This document shows positions 8,891 to 17,817 of a DNA stretch of 64,000 nucleotides, piece after piece (the stretch's first letter is position 1; each line of letters begins with the position of its first letter). Under the pieces are notes generated by a model. The model was given only the letters and a program-made list of their open reading frames with translations. It had not been told where the DNA came from and searched no databases. Origin of the DNA: an uncultured Draconibacterium sp. (GTDB taxonomy: Bacteria; Bacteroidota; Bacteroidia; Bacteroidales; Prolixibacteraceae); the NCBI RefSeq assembly GCF_963677565.1, contig NZ_OY781981.1:434001-498000 (forward strand), read 5' to 3'. The position numbers and the translations under genes were made by a program.

Positions 8891-10186
8891 ATGAAGAATC
8901 AGAGATCAAAAATACTATTGTTTACAGGTTTCGTATTCGTGCTTATTTTACCACTAATACAGGCTAAAGTTAACGTATTCGATGAAGAGCCACTTCATGG
9001 AGGAGTTATAATTGCATCGAAACCGGAGTATTCGTCCACAAGCTGGTTTTCTGGCAAGTATCAGTCTGATATGGAAAAATTCATAAACGACAATATCGGA
9101 TTTCGCCCGGTTTTAGTACGCTTGCATAATCAGATACAGTTTTCGCTTTTTAAACAAGCATCGGCAAAAGGAGTCGTCATCGGAAAAGACAATTATTTAT
9201 TCGAGCAAGCTTATATCGATGCATATCACGGTCAATATTTTAAAGGCAGAAACGAAATTATAAAGAAAGTAGAAGCGCTAAAAGAGTTACAAACAGAGTT
9301 GGAAAATAGAGGAAAAACGTTGATTGTTGTTCTGCCTCCCGGAAAGGCTTCGTTTTATCCGGAGTATTTCCCGGGGAAAAGCAGTGGTGAAGCAACTGAT
9401 AGTACGTTTTACAAAGAATACAGCAAATTGTTGCCGGAATACGGAGTGAACTGCTTTGATGTAAACGACTGGTTTTTACATATGAAAGATACAACGAAAC
9501 ACATTTTGTATCCTCAGTATGGTATACACTGGAGTGAATATGGAGCTGTTGTTGCCGCTGATAGTTTAATTAAACAGGTTGAAAATTTATCGGGGCGGAA
9601 TTTACCAGAAATGGTTATCACCGATATTCGTAAACAAAATTACAGTCAGGGTACCGATAACGATATTGAATGGGGAATGAATCTGCTAAAAAGCCTTTCT
9701 TCGCAAACATTGTCTTATCCAACTATCGAATGGAATTATACCGGCAGTGACACAACAAATATGTTGGTAATTGGAGATAGTTTTTACTGGAACTGGTATT
9801 ATCTGGGTTTGGGCGAAAAGTGTTTTCATAAAACATCGTTTTGGTACTACAACAATGAAGTTTACCCTGAAAGCAAACAATCAAACTTAAAAGTAAATTC
9901 CATTGATCGACAATCTGTGATTAACAACAGTGATGTAGTTTTGCTAATTGCATCTGAATCGAACCTGGTTAATATGGCCTGGGGATTTGTTGGTGATGCA
10001 CTTGATATTTTACAAGGACGTGTTGAAGATCCTGCTGCTTATAAACTAAAAATTCAGGAAGTAATCAGGCGAATAAAAAGTGATGAAAATTGGATGAAAA
10101 ATGTAGCTGCAAAAGCAAAAGAACAAAACATTTCTGTCGATTCAATGTTGGCGCTTGATGCGAAATGGGTAATCGAAAATGAATAA
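8891..10186 (+). CDS. AlgJ/AlgX-like SGNH O-acetyltransferase (DHHW family)
   Basis: This 431-residue protein has an N-terminal signal anchor (about residues 8-25) and a periplasmic domain of the AlgJ/AlgX type. Visible motifs are LIVVLPPGKASFYPEYF, a GIHWSEYGA box near residue 212 (the His/Trp block of the family) and the nucleophile loop VIGDSFYWNW near 293. In the alginate system such proteins take acetyl groups from AlgI and place them on the polymer. It closes the operon: the next gene lies 123 bases away behind an AT-rich gap. Activity on this organism's glycan is inferred from the AlgI-like partner. Confidence 0.85.
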   Translation: MKNQRSKILLFTGFVFVLILPLIQAKVNVFDEEPLHGGVIIASKPEYSSTSWFSGKYQSDMEKFINDNIGFRPVLVRLHNQIQFSLFKQASAKGVVIGKDNYLFEQAYIDAYHGQYFKGRNEIIKKVEALKELQTELENRGKTLIVVLPPGKASFYPEYFPGKSSGEATDSTFYKEYSKLLPEYGVNCFDVNDWFLHMKDTTKHILYPQYGIHWSEYGAVVAADSLIKQVENLSGRNLPEMVITDIRKQNYSQGTDNDIEWGMNLLKSLSSQTLSYPTIEWNYTGSDTTNMLVIGDSFYWNWYYLGLGEKCFHKTSFWYYNNEVYPESKQSNLKVNSIDRQSVINNSDVVLLIASESNLVNMAWGFVGDALDILQGRVEDPAAYKLKIQEVIRRIKSDENWMKNVAAKAKEQNISVDSMLALDAKWVIENE

Positions 10187-10309
10187 TCGCGTATTTATTA
10201 CTCAGCAAAAAAATTACCTGAACTTGATTCCAACAGGCATCAGTATTTCTTAAAATAGTTTGAAAATTCTAAATTATATTTCACCTTTAAAACCACAAAC
10301 AGAGTTAAT

Positions 10310-12526
10310 ATGGCAAAATCGCTGGTAAACACAAATGCTAAATTTGGAACGATGCCGGTTTTTTTAACCGCGCTATCTACTATTCTGGGAGCAATTTTAT
10401 TCCTTCGTTTTGGTTGGGCAGTTGGGCAAGTTGGATTTATTGGTGTAATTGGAATTATTGTTTTGGGTCATGTGGTAACTATTCCTACTGCTTTTGCTGT
10501 TGCCGAAATTGCTACAAACCAACGCGTGCAGGGTGGTGGAGCTTATTACATTATCAGTCGTTCGTTCGGGTTAAATATTGGAGGTGCCATTGGTATTGCT
10601 TTATACCTTTCGCAAGCCATTAGTGTGGCATTTTATGTTATTGCTTTTGGCGAAGCTTTTGAACCGGTAATTGACTGGATTCATAAAAACTACGATTTTC
10701 TTATACCTGACAGACGCTGGATATCAATACCTACAATGGTTCTGCTTTCAATACTTATTCTTACAAAAGGAGCTAATGTGGGAATGAAGGCACTGTATGT
10801 TGTGGTAACAATTCTGCTCACGTCCATCGCCATGTTCTTTTTAGGCGAGTCATCTATTAAACCCGAAACAGTTGATTTTCACAGCACAGTGCCTGAGCAC
10901 CTTAATTTCTTTTTTGTATTCACCATTATCTTCCCTGCATTTACAGGACTTGCCGCAGGATTAGGGCTCTCCGGCGATCTGAAAGATCCCAAAAAATCGA
11001 TTCCGCGCGGAACCTTGTGGGCAACGGTAGTAGGTATGCTGGTGTATGTTGCTATTGCTTATAAATTTGCCATTTCTGCTACGCCCGAAGATTTGGTAGC
11101 CGACCAGTTAATTATGAGCAAAATTGCCATTTGGGGTCCCATTATTCCAATCGGTCTGGCAGCGGCCTCGCTAAGTTCTGCTCTTGGATCAATAATGGTT
11201 GCACCACGTACTTTACAGGCCATTGGTTTTGATGATATATTTCCGCAAGGATATCTTAACAGGTGGTTTGCGAAAGGACGAAAAACAGATAATGAACCCA
11301 TCAACGGATCGTTGGTAACCATTGTTATTGCATTTGTTTTTGTTGTAATTGGCGATGTAGACTTTGTTGCACAAATCATATCCATGTTTTTTATGGTAAC
11401 CTACAGTGCAATCTGCCTCATTTCTTTTCTGGAGCATTTTGCCGCCGATCCGGCTTATCGCCCTACATTCCGCTCAAGCTGGCATATTTCACTTGTCGGA
11501 ACACTTTGTTCCTTTTGGCTGATGTTTCAAATGAACGCCACTTATGCTGCTGTTTCGGTCGTTATAATGGCCATTATTTATTACGTAATCATGCTAAACA
11601 ACGAAGAAAACCAGGGATTAAATAAACTTTTCCGTGGGGTGATTTTCCAACTTAGCCGACAGTTACAAATTATGCTGCAACGTGCCGATAACGAGAAGGA
11701 CAAAAGCTGGCGCCCGTTTGGTGTTTGTATTTCGCACGACACATTTAAACGCCGCTCGGCATTTGATATCATGCGCTGGATTTCGTATAAATACGGTTTC
11801 GGAACTTACATCCATTTTATAAAAGGATTGCTGAATGAAAAAAATACTGAAGAATCAAAACAAGTTCTCGACCGACTAATACAACTGTCTGCAGGAAGCC
11901 AAAATCGCGTCTATCTCGATACTATTATTTCACCATCGTATACTTCAGCTATTGCTCAGGTAGTGCAGCTTTCCGGAATTTCAGGAAAAGGCAACAACCT
12001 TATTTTATTTGAATTTTCGAGAACCGATCCGGGCAATCTAAAAGAAATAACCGGAAATTATAAAATTGTTGAATCTGCCGGTTTCGATATCTGTATTTTA
12101 AATACATCGTACAAAAGTTTTGGTTACAAGAACGAGATTCACATCTGGATAAGCCCTGAGGATTACGTAAATGCAAACCTAATGATATTGCTGGGTTACA
12201 TTATTTTAGGACATCCGGAATGGAAAAAAGGAAAAATTAAAATATTTGCACTTTACCCTGAAGAAGATGTTGAAGAAAAACGTAAACAGTTAATGGAGCT
12301 GATAAAAGCCGGTCGTTTGCCAATCAGCCCGTCTAATATATCGATGGTACCTTTTGAATCAGGCGACCGGAAAAATAAAATCATGAAATATTCGGCCGAT
12401 GCCGACCTAACAATAATAGGTTTTACAACCGATGCGTTGAATAATATTGAAGAATTTAGCGAGGGCTACAACGACCTGGGCAACATCCTGTTTGTGAGCT
12501 CAAACCGGGCAAAAGCAATAAACTAG
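10310..12526 (+). CDS. SLC12-type cation-chloride cotransporter / APC-superfamily permease
   Basis: This 738-residue protein has about twelve membrane helices in residues 15-430, followed by a cytoplasmic C-terminal domain of about 300 residues. The core resembles the cation-chloride cotransporter branch of the APC superfamily: FGTMPVFLTALSTILGAILFLRFGW at the start, QGGGAYYIISRSFG, and GLSGDLKDPKKSIPRGTLWA in the middle. The large soluble C-terminus is typical of SLC12 proteins. The transported ion is not certain; K+/Cl- or amino acid transport are the alternatives. It is preceded by an AT-rich gap with a weak TATATTTC box and is probably a single-gene unit. Confidence 0.8.
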   Translation: MAKSLVNTNAKFGTMPVFLTALSTILGAILFLRFGWAVGQVGFIGVIGIIVLGHVVTIPTAFAVAEIATNQRVQGGGAYYIISRSFGLNIGGAIGIALYLSQAISVAFYVIAFGEAFEPVIDWIHKNYDFLIPDRRWISIPTMVLLSILILTKGANVGMKALYVVVTILLTSIAMFFLGESSIKPETVDFHSTVPEHLNFFFVFTIIFPAFTGLAAGLGLSGDLKDPKKSIPRGTLWATVVGMLVYVAIAYKFAISATPEDLVADQLIMSKIAIWGPIIPIGLAAASLSSALGSIMVAPRTLQAIGFDDIFPQGYLNRWFAKGRKTDNEPINGSLVTIVIAFVFVVIGDVDFVAQIISMFFMVTYSAICLISFLEHFAADPAYRPTFRSSWHISLVGTLCSFWLMFQMNATYAAVSVVIMAIIYYVIMLNNEENQGLNKLFRGVIFQLSRQLQIMLQRADNEKDKSWRPFGVCISHDTFKRRSAFDIMRWISYKYGFGTYIHFIKGLLNEKNTEESKQVLDRLIQLSAGSQNRVYLDTIISPSYTSAIAQVVQLSGISGKGNNLILFEFSRTDPGNLKEITGNYKIVESAGFDICILNTSYKSFGYKNEIHIWISPEDYVNANLMILLGYIILGHPEWKKGKIKIFALYPEEDVEEKRKQLMELIKAGRLPISPSNISMVPFESGDRKNKIMKYSADADLTIIGFTTDALNNIEEFSEGYNDLGNILFVSSNRAKAIN

Positions 12527-12561
12527 CCAGGTACTTCGTTTTTTCACTTAGCAATTTTAGC

Positions 12562-12569
12562 TAATTTTG
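12562..12569 (+). promoter_or_regulatory. Bacteroidota -7 promoter element upstream of coaD
   Basis: TAATTTTG fits TAnnTTTG exactly. A TTT at 12541-12543 lies 18 bases upstream, where the TTG/TTTG -33 element is expected. The coaD start is 21 bases downstream. Confidence 0.5.
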
Positions 12570-12590
12570 AAGCACTTTAAACGATTCAAA

Positions 12591-13076
12591 ATGGAAAGAA
12601 TAGCCATATTTCCCGGATCTTTTGATCCATTTACCATTGGGCACGAATCAATTGTTCGGCGTGCCATTTCTATGTTCGACAAAATTTATATCATGATTGG
12701 TTTTAACGCCAATAAAAAATCGTTCTTCCCCATTGAAAAACGAATAAAATGGATTAACCAGGTTTTTAGCAATGAACCAACTGTTGAAGTTCGACTGCAC
12801 GATGGTTTAACCGTAGATTTTTGCAAAGAAGTAGGCGCTAAGTATATTTTGCGGGGCATTCGTACTTCTTCCGATTTTGAATACGAACGTGCTATTGCCC
12901 AGGTAAATAAGAAAATGCATCCCGAAATTGAATCGGTATTTTTACTCACACTGCCTGAGCACACACCCATAAATGCAACCATTATTCGCGACATAGTCTC
13001 TCATGGTGGCGACGCCAGCATGTTCCTGCCAAAAGGACTGGATATGAGCGAATTTAAAGTTGACCGCAACAAATGA
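12591..13076 (+). CDS. coaD: Phosphopantetheine adenylyltransferase
   Basis: CoaD makes dephospho-CoA from 4'-phosphopantetheine and ATP in coenzyme A synthesis. The 161-residue length is normal for the family. The nucleotide-binding motif GSFDPFTIGH (T/HxGH) is at residues 8-17, followed by KKSFFPIEKRIKW, LRGIRTSSDFEYE and a C-terminal NATIIRDIV segment. I chose ATG 12591 over an upstream in-frame start at 12567 because MERIAIFPGSFDP is the usual N-terminus and the upstream one overlaps the predicted promoter. It overlaps the following gene by four bases (ATGA), so the two are probably translationally coupled. Confidence 0.96.
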   Translation: MERIAIFPGSFDPFTIGHESIVRRAISMFDKIYIMIGFNANKKSFFPIEKRIKWINQVFSNEPTVEVRLHDGLTVDFCKEVGAKYILRGIRTSSDFEYERAIAQVNKKMHPEIESVFLLTLPEHTPINATIIRDIVSHGGDASMFLPKGLDMSEFKVDRNK

Positions 13077-14494
13077 GCAATTTAATTCGATTTTTTTTCT
13101 TAATCATGTTATTGGCGAGCACTTCAATAATCGGAAATGCCACGATAATTAGCTGCTCCAATACAGAATATGCAAACGAAAAGTTGAGCTTTTATACCTA
13201 TGCCGATCCAGTTTCGAATACAAACAACTTATTGTTCACCTTGCAATTCGATAATTCAGGAAATGCAAAGGCAACAATAGACGCGAAGTATCCGGTTTTT
13301 ACCTTTTCTGAATTTGGCATTTATCGGGGACTGTTGCTGCTTGAGCCCGGAAAAACTATCGAGTTGAAATTACCTCCGTTAAAAAAGAAAGCATTCGCCG
13401 ATGAGAAAAATCCTTACTTCACACCGGTTTCATTTTGGTTTTTTTCTAACAGTGGCGAAGAATTAAATGATAAAATAAGCCGGTTTGAGCAAAAACTAAA
13501 CGAACTGACTGATAAAGATTTCAATGCACTGTATTTTCAGCAATCAAAAACTGCATATAACAAGCTAACAGCAGGTATTAATGAAGCTTTTCCACCTAGT
13601 AACGCTGAGAGTTTTGAGCTGCATAAAAAACTACGTTTAAAACTTATTGAAGCAGATATTTTCCGAATGAATCCGGAAGATTATGCAGATATTTTTCAGG
13701 ATATTCCAACAAAATTTTGGGAACATCAGTCGTTTAAAACCTTATTCGACAAAACCTTTGATAAACAGCTGAGTTTCTGGGCAAAAGCTATTGGCGGAAG
13801 AAAAGTGTCGGAGGCTGTTGCTGCAGAAGACATCGATGCATTGCTTGATTTTATTAATGAAAAATATGAGCTCTCGGGCAAAATGGCCGATTTAATTCTT
13901 TTAAAAATGCTTCACGATGGATTTTACTCAAAAGAATTTTCAGAGAAGGCCATAAAAAATATGATTGCCGATAAACATTTTACCAACCATCAGGAAATAA
14001 AAATCCGTGAGACAGCATTCAACATTATTACCAAAATTACTTTTCTGGAAACTGGAAGCGAAGCTCCGGCCATTTGTTTAAGCAAGCTAAACGGGGAAAA
14101 GCTTTGTACCAATAACAAGCAGGAGAAATTCAAATACATTGTTTTTGCCGATGTAGAAACGGTGATTTGTCAGGAACACTTAAAATACCTGAGTCGTGTA
14201 AATGAACTTTTTAATAAACACCTCGATATATTTGTGGTGCTGCGAAATACCGATCGTTCAGGAATAAACGGCTTTTTTAGCGAAAATGATGTACCTGCAA
14301 CCATCCTTATAGATAGTGAAAACGAGGCCATTGCAGAATACAAAATCCGTTCTTTTCCACAATGTTTTTTGCTAAACGAAAAACACCAGGTAGTTTTCGA
14401 TGATGCAAAAGCACCCTTAAATGGTTTTGAGCAACAATTTGGTACCTGGCTACGCAACGAGCTTTTTATGCGTCAACGCAATCAGGGCAAATAA
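13073..14494 (+). CDS. Secreted protein with thioredoxin-like C-terminal domain lacking CxxC
   Basis: This 473-residue protein has an N-terminal signal peptide (MSNLIRFFFLIMLLASTSIIGNA). The first 320 residues are unrecognised and largely helical. Residues about 325-465 look like a TlpA/ResA-type thioredoxin fold: GSEAPAICLSKLNG at the start, a strand KYIVFADVETVICQEH where the CxxC would sit, and RSFPQCFLLNEK at the cis-Pro loop. Only one Cys is left at the redox position, so classical dithiol chemistry is unlikely. It may be a structural or peptide-binding redoxin homologue. It is coupled to coaD by an ATGA overlap, and its 3' end overlaps the convergent Nudix gene by 13 bases. Confidence 0.6.
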   Translation: MSNLIRFFFLIMLLASTSIIGNATIISCSNTEYANEKLSFYTYADPVSNTNNLLFTLQFDNSGNAKATIDAKYPVFTFSEFGIYRGLLLLEPGKTIELKLPPLKKKAFADEKNPYFTPVSFWFFSNSGEELNDKISRFEQKLNELTDKDFNALYFQQSKTAYNKLTAGINEAFPPSNAESFELHKKLRLKLIEADIFRMNPEDYADIFQDIPTKFWEHQSFKTLFDKTFDKQLSFWAKAIGGRKVSEAVAAEDIDALLDFINEKYELSGKMADLILLKMLHDGFYSKEFSEKAIKNMIADKHFTNHQEIKIRETAFNIITKITFLETGSEAPAICLSKLNGEKLCTNNKQEKFKYIVFADVETVICQEHLKYLSRVNELFNKHLDIFVVLRNTDRSGINGFFSENDVPATILIDSENEAIAEYKIRSFPQCFLLNEKHQVVFDDAKAPLNGFEQQFGTWLRNELFMRQRNQGK

Positions 14495-15108
14495 CAATTG
14501 ATCAGGGATCTTAGGTTTGCATAGGTATTTTCAAGTACCACATTCAACTCAGATGGGTGAAACCAGCGCAGTTCAGTTATGCCTTCGTCCAACTGCGGAT
14601 TTCCATCAATACTCCCATTGTAATTCATTTCAAACCAAAATGTTTCCTTAAAAATCCACTGGCCAAACGTTTTTTTGTAAGGCGATTTATAAATGTGATA
14701 AGTAGATGGAAGCGCTTTTATAATGGAGTGATTGTTGATGCCACATTCTTCTTCTACCTCACGCAAAGCAGCATTTTCAATGCTTTCACCTTTATCAATT
14801 TTCCCTTTTGGAAGATCCCACTTCCCATTTCTGAAAATAAAAAGTAGTTTCCCGCCTCTTTTTACAATTCCTCCGGCAGCATCAATCTGCAAAAATGCCG
14901 ACTTGAAATTCTGAAACAGTTTTTCGGCCTCGGGATGTTTTACAACAGTTTCTGTAAAATTACTGTTTTCAAAATCTCCCAACCAACTCTTTATGCCATC
15001 AATCGTACTGTTTTCAACCAAATCGTTGCTTGGTTTACTCAATGTTATATTCGCACTCTCGGCAAATACGATCCTCTTTTCATTAAAAAAAACTTTATAC
15101 TTTTGCAT
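14482..15108 (-). CDS. Nudix hydrolase
   Basis: The protein is 208 residues from ATG 15108 (MQKYKVFFNEKRIVF). A longer reading from 15180 would run back through the pyrE start and was not used. It contains a complete Nudix box, GKIDKGESIENAALREVEEECGI-like, with the G-x5-E-x7-REVEEECG spacing and the metal-binding Glu residues intact, so it should hydrolyse a nucleoside diphosphate linked to another group. The substrate cannot be told. It is divergent from pyrE with only 22 bases between the starts, so each promoter must lie partly in the other gene's leader or coding region. Confidence 0.9.
   Translation of the reverse strand: MQKYKVFFNEKRIVFAESANITLSKPSNDLVENSTIDGIKSWLGDFENSNFTETVVKHPEAEKLFQNFKSAFLQIDAAGGIVKRGGKLLFIFRNGKWDLPKGKIDKGESIENAALREVEEECGINNHSIIKALPSTYHIYKSPYKKTFGQWIFKETFWFEMNYNGSIDGNPQLDEGITELRWFHPSELNVVLENTYANLRSLINCYLP
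15098..15105 (+). promoter_or_regulatory. -7 promoter element for pyrE, inside the 5' end of the Nudix gene
   Basis: TACTTTTG matches TAnnTTTG. TTT at 15077-15079 lies 18 bases upstream. The element overlaps the second to fourth codons of the divergent Nudix gene. Confidence 0.5.
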
Positions 15109-15130
15109 TGAATTAAAATTGCACAAAATT

Positions 15131-15763
15131 ATGGAATCTATGCAAATTGAAGTAACTAAAAAATTACTTGAAATTAACACTATAAAAATACAACCAGATA
15201 ATCCATTTACATGGGCATCGGGTTGGAAATCTCCAATTTATTGCGACAACAGAAAAACGCTTTCTTATCCTGATACCCGCGCATATATTCGTGATGCGTT
15301 TGTTAAACTTATTCAGGAAAAATACCCTGAAGCCGAAGTTATTGCCGGAGTTGCCACAGGCGCCATAGCTATTGGTGCGTTGGTTGCCGACAAACTTGGA
15401 CTTCCGTTTATTTATGTTCGCTCGAAACCAAAAGGACACGGTTTGGAAAACCTGATTGAAGGCGACCTTAAACCATTTCAGAAAGTTGTGGTTGTTGAAG
15501 ATTTGGTATCAACAGGAATAAGTAGCCTAAAAGCTGCAGAAGCGGTTAACAATTTTGGAGGCGAAGTTGTGGGTATGGTTTCAATATTCACATACAATTT
15601 CCCACTTGCCAAAGAGAACTTTGAAAAAGCAGGTATTGAGTTAACTTCATTGAGCCGCTACCAAATTTTGATTGACCTTTCGTTAGAGCAAGGCGATATT
15701 TCAAAAGACCAGGTGGAGTCGCTGATGGAGTGGCGCGAAGATCCTGCAAACTGGGGAAAATAA
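15131..15763 (+). CDS. pyrE: Orotate phosphoribosyltransferase
   Basis: PyrE joins orotate to PRPP to make OMP in pyrimidine synthesis. The protein is 210 residues, normal length. It has FTWASGWKSPIYCDNR near the N-terminus, the flexible-loop region YVRSKPKGHGLENLIEG, and the PRPP-binding motif KVVVVEDLVSTGISS. I use ATG 15131; an alternative Met lies three codons later. Reading back to 14993 would overlap the Nudix gene by more than 100 bases and adds no homologous sequence. A strong hairpin terminator follows. Confidence 0.96.
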   Translation: MESMQIEVTKKLLEINTIKIQPDNPFTWASGWKSPIYCDNRKTLSYPDTRAYIRDAFVKLIQEKYPEAEVIAGVATGAIAIGALVADKLGLPFIYVRSKPKGHGLENLIEGDLKPFQKVVVVEDLVSTGISSLKAAEAVNNFGGEVVGMVSIFTYNFPLAKENFEKAGIELTSLSRYQILIDLSLEQGDISKDQVESLMEWREDPANWGK

Positions 15764-15790
15764 TTTGATTTATAAGACTATTAAAATATT

Positions 15791-15827
15791 ATCCCGCTCC
15801 TGATGGTAATTGGGGCGGGATTTTTTT
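15791..15827 (+). terminator. Rho-independent terminator after pyrE
   Basis: ATCCCGCTCC (15791-15800) pairs with GGGGCGGGAT (15812-15821) through one G.U pair and is followed by a run of seven T. The wobble pair is favourable only in plus-strand RNA. The T run ends ten bases before the next start. Confidence 0.9.
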
Positions 15828-15836
15828 ATAACTATT

Positions 15837-16286
15837 ATGGCTGTCAACAAGTACGTTAGCGAAGTAAAAGTAATCGAACACAATCAACAGGTTGTTTTTA
15901 ATTACCTGTCGAATTTCGAAAACCTTTCTGCTTATTTAAATTCAGGCCTAATTGAAAAAATTACGGAAAAGGTCCCGCAAATTAAAATAACCGATTTTGA
16001 ATCGGATCGTGATTCGTGTAAATTCAATATCACCGGACTGGGTGTTGCTGAAATTAAAATTGTAAACCGCGAGCCTTTTAAAACAATTAAAGTTGAAAGC
16101 TCGGGAGGATTGCCACTTAGTTTTACCTTTTGGATTCAGTTAATGCCCATTGACGAATACAAGACAAAAATGCGTCTTACGCTGCATGCCGAAATGAGCA
16201 TGATGATTAAAATGATGGCCGGAAGTAAACTGGAAGAAGGCATTAACCAATTGGCTGATACTTTGTCGAAGTTACCTTATCAGTAA
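15837..16286 (+). CDS. SRPBCC-family small protein
   Basis: This 149-residue protein resembles the START/Bet v1 (SRPBCC, polyketide cyclase) fold used to bind hydrophobic ligands. It begins YVSEVKVIEHNQQVVFNYLSNFENLSAYL, where the family usually has its first strand and helices, and it ends in a long amphipathic helix. The start at ATG 15837 is chosen over 15810, which lies inside the pyrE terminator. No catalytic residues are evident and the ligand is unknown. Confidence 0.7.
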   Translation: MAVNKYVSEVKVIEHNQQVVFNYLSNFENLSAYLNSGLIEKITEKVPQIKITDFESDRDSCKFNITGLGVAEIKIVNREPFKTIKVESSGGLPLSFTFWIQLMPIDEYKTKMRLTLHAEMSMMIKMMAGSKLEEGINQLADTLSKLPYQ

Positions 16287-16621
16287 AAGTTTTCAATCGC
16301 AGTTTTCAGTTTTCTGGGTGCGTAGGATAAACTGGATATCGAATGATGATTAACGATTTTAGATTACTGATGGAATAGGCAGTTGGCAACTATCCATCGG
16401 CAAAAAGGTTAAAATTGCTAAATGACTATGAGAAACTTAGGGAGTACTTTGGGCTCTTAGTCCTTACAAAAGAAATCCTAAACGTCATACAAAGGAAAAT
16501 GCAGTTTAGCCATAGAACAATTTAACAGTTATTCATTTTAACAATTCTCCAATTCAGTAAACAAAATCAATTCCCTGTCATTAAAGCATTATCGCATTAA
16601 AGCATTTATGCATTTCTCTTT
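16287..16621. other. Gene-free stretch with a short tandem repeat
   Basis: No open frame with coding character was seen between the two convergent genes. The only structure noted is CATTAAAGCATT at 16579-16590 and again at 16595-16606, a period-16 tandem of about 2.3 units ending near 16615. The rest is AT-rich with no obvious hairpin or promoter. Confidence 0.5.
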
Positions 16622-17362
16622 TTAAATTACAAACTCCACCTCTTTAAACATGTATTCGGTAATGTTTCCGCCGGATTCCTGAAGTCGCAACTGTCCAAAG
16701 CTGCCAATACCTGCAATTCTGGCGCTAAACTCTTTTCCCTTCGTTCGATACTTGTGCCATCCGTTGCCGCGAAACAAGGTTTTAAGATAAGCCCTGTCAA
16801 CTGCAGCAAAATTACCTTCAATTAAAAAACTTATATAATCATCTAGTTTCGCCAAAAAAGATTTCAAAATCACCTCAATCTGAAACTCTTTCCCAAGCAG
16901 CTGTTTCATCGATACAGGATTGGGAGCATTCGACACAAAATTTTCCTGGTTTACATTCATTCCCACTCCTACTACAGAGGAATCAAGGCTATTACCTTTC
17001 ATGGTATTTTCAATTAAAATACCCGCTATTTTTTTCTCTCCCACGTAAATATCATTCGGCCATTTAATTTTAACCTCGTCGATGTATTCACTTAAAACCT
17101 CAACCAGTGCCAGGCTAACCACCTTCGAAATATAAAATTGTTTGCCAGCTTCTAAAAATACCGGATACAAAATAAGGCTGAAAAGTAAATTTTTACTTGC
17201 TTCACTTTCCCAGAAATTACCCACCTGTCCGCGGCCATTTTGCTGATATTGTGCCAAAACGACAGTACCCGATGCTGCCTTTTCAACAACCAGTTGCTTG
17301 GCATAGTTGTTGGTACTGTCAACCTCACTTAGTAAAATGATATTCTTGTCAGTTAAAAACAT
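16622..17362 (-). CDS. birA: Biotin--[acetyl-CoA-carboxylase] ligase
   Basis: BirA adenylates biotin and transfers it to the carboxyl carrier protein. At 246 residues this is the short, catalytic-only form without the N-terminal DNA-binding domain of E. coli BirA. Motifs: SEVDSTNNYAKQL, the biotinyl-AMP loop QNGRGQVGNFWES, and KIKWPNDIYVGEKKIAGILIEN with the catalytic Lys. It is divergent from rsfS, with an 80-base spacer. Confidence 0.93.
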   Translation of the reverse strand: MFLTDKNIILLSEVDSTNNYAKQLVVEKAASGTVVLAQYQQNGRGQVGNFWESEASKNLLFSLILYPVFLEAGKQFYISKVVSLALVEVLSEYIDEVKIKWPNDIYVGEKKIAGILIENTMKGNSLDSSVVGVGMNVNQENFVSNAPNPVSMKQLLGKEFQIEVILKSFLAKLDDYISFLIEGNFAAVDRAYLKTLFRGNGWHKYRTKGKEFSARIAGIGSFGQLRLQESGGNITEYMFKEVEFVI

Positions 17363-17415
17363 ATAATTTCAAAAGTAAACCATTCTCTTAAAAAATGGTT
17401 AATTGACAAAAAGAT

Positions 17416-17423
17416 TATCTTTG
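17416..17423 (+). promoter_or_regulatory. -7 promoter element for the rsfS-ftsH genes
   Basis: TATCTTTG fits TAnnTTTG and lies 20 bases upstream of the rsfS start. No -33 TTG lies at the usual distance. Confidence 0.45.
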
Positions 17424-17442
17424 TAGGGTACAACAAATTTAT

Positions 17443-17811
17443 ATGAGCAAAACAAAAGATTCGAAGATTTTATTAGAAGCCATTATTGAAGGTATACATC
17501 GAATAAAAGGGAAAAACATTATACACGTTGATCTGGAAAGCATACACCATACTGAATGTGGTCATTTTATCATATGCCACGGAACCTCCTCAACCCATGT
17601 TGATTCAATTGCACACACGGTAGAAAGCACGGTTAAAGATATAACCGCCGAGGATGTTTGGCACCGCGATGGCTACAAAAACGCACTTTGGATATTGCTG
17701 GATTACGGCGATGTGATGGTGCATGTATTTCAGGAAGAAGCACGCCAGTTTTATAACCTTGAAGGACTTTGGGCTGATGCAAAAATTACAAAAATTGAAG
17801 ACGAAGAGTAA
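17443..17811 (+). CDS. rsfS: Ribosome silencing factor RsfS
   Basis: RsfS binds ribosomal protein L14 and blocks subunit joining when nutrients are short. The 122-residue length fits. The family block WHRDGYKNALWILLDYGDVMVHVFQEEARQFYNLEGLW is present, preceded by FIICHGTSSTHVDSIAHTVE. The ftsH start follows after six bases, and this rsfS-ftsH order is common in Bacteroidota. Confidence 0.95.
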   Translation: MSKTKDSKILLEAIIEGIHRIKGKNIIHVDLESIHHTECGHFIICHGTSSTHVDSIAHTVESTVKDITAEDVWHRDGYKNALWILLDYGDVMVHVFQEEARQFYNLEGLWADAKITKIEDEE

Positions 17812-17817
17812 AAGACC

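Noticed and set aside
14993..15131. Longer N-terminus for pyrE
   Set aside because: It would overlap the divergent Nudix gene and has no similarity to PyrE; the normal N-terminus begins at 15131.
16579..16615. Short tandem repeat as a CRISPR-like array
   Set aside because: Only about 2.3 units of period 16 with no spacers and no cas genes nearby.
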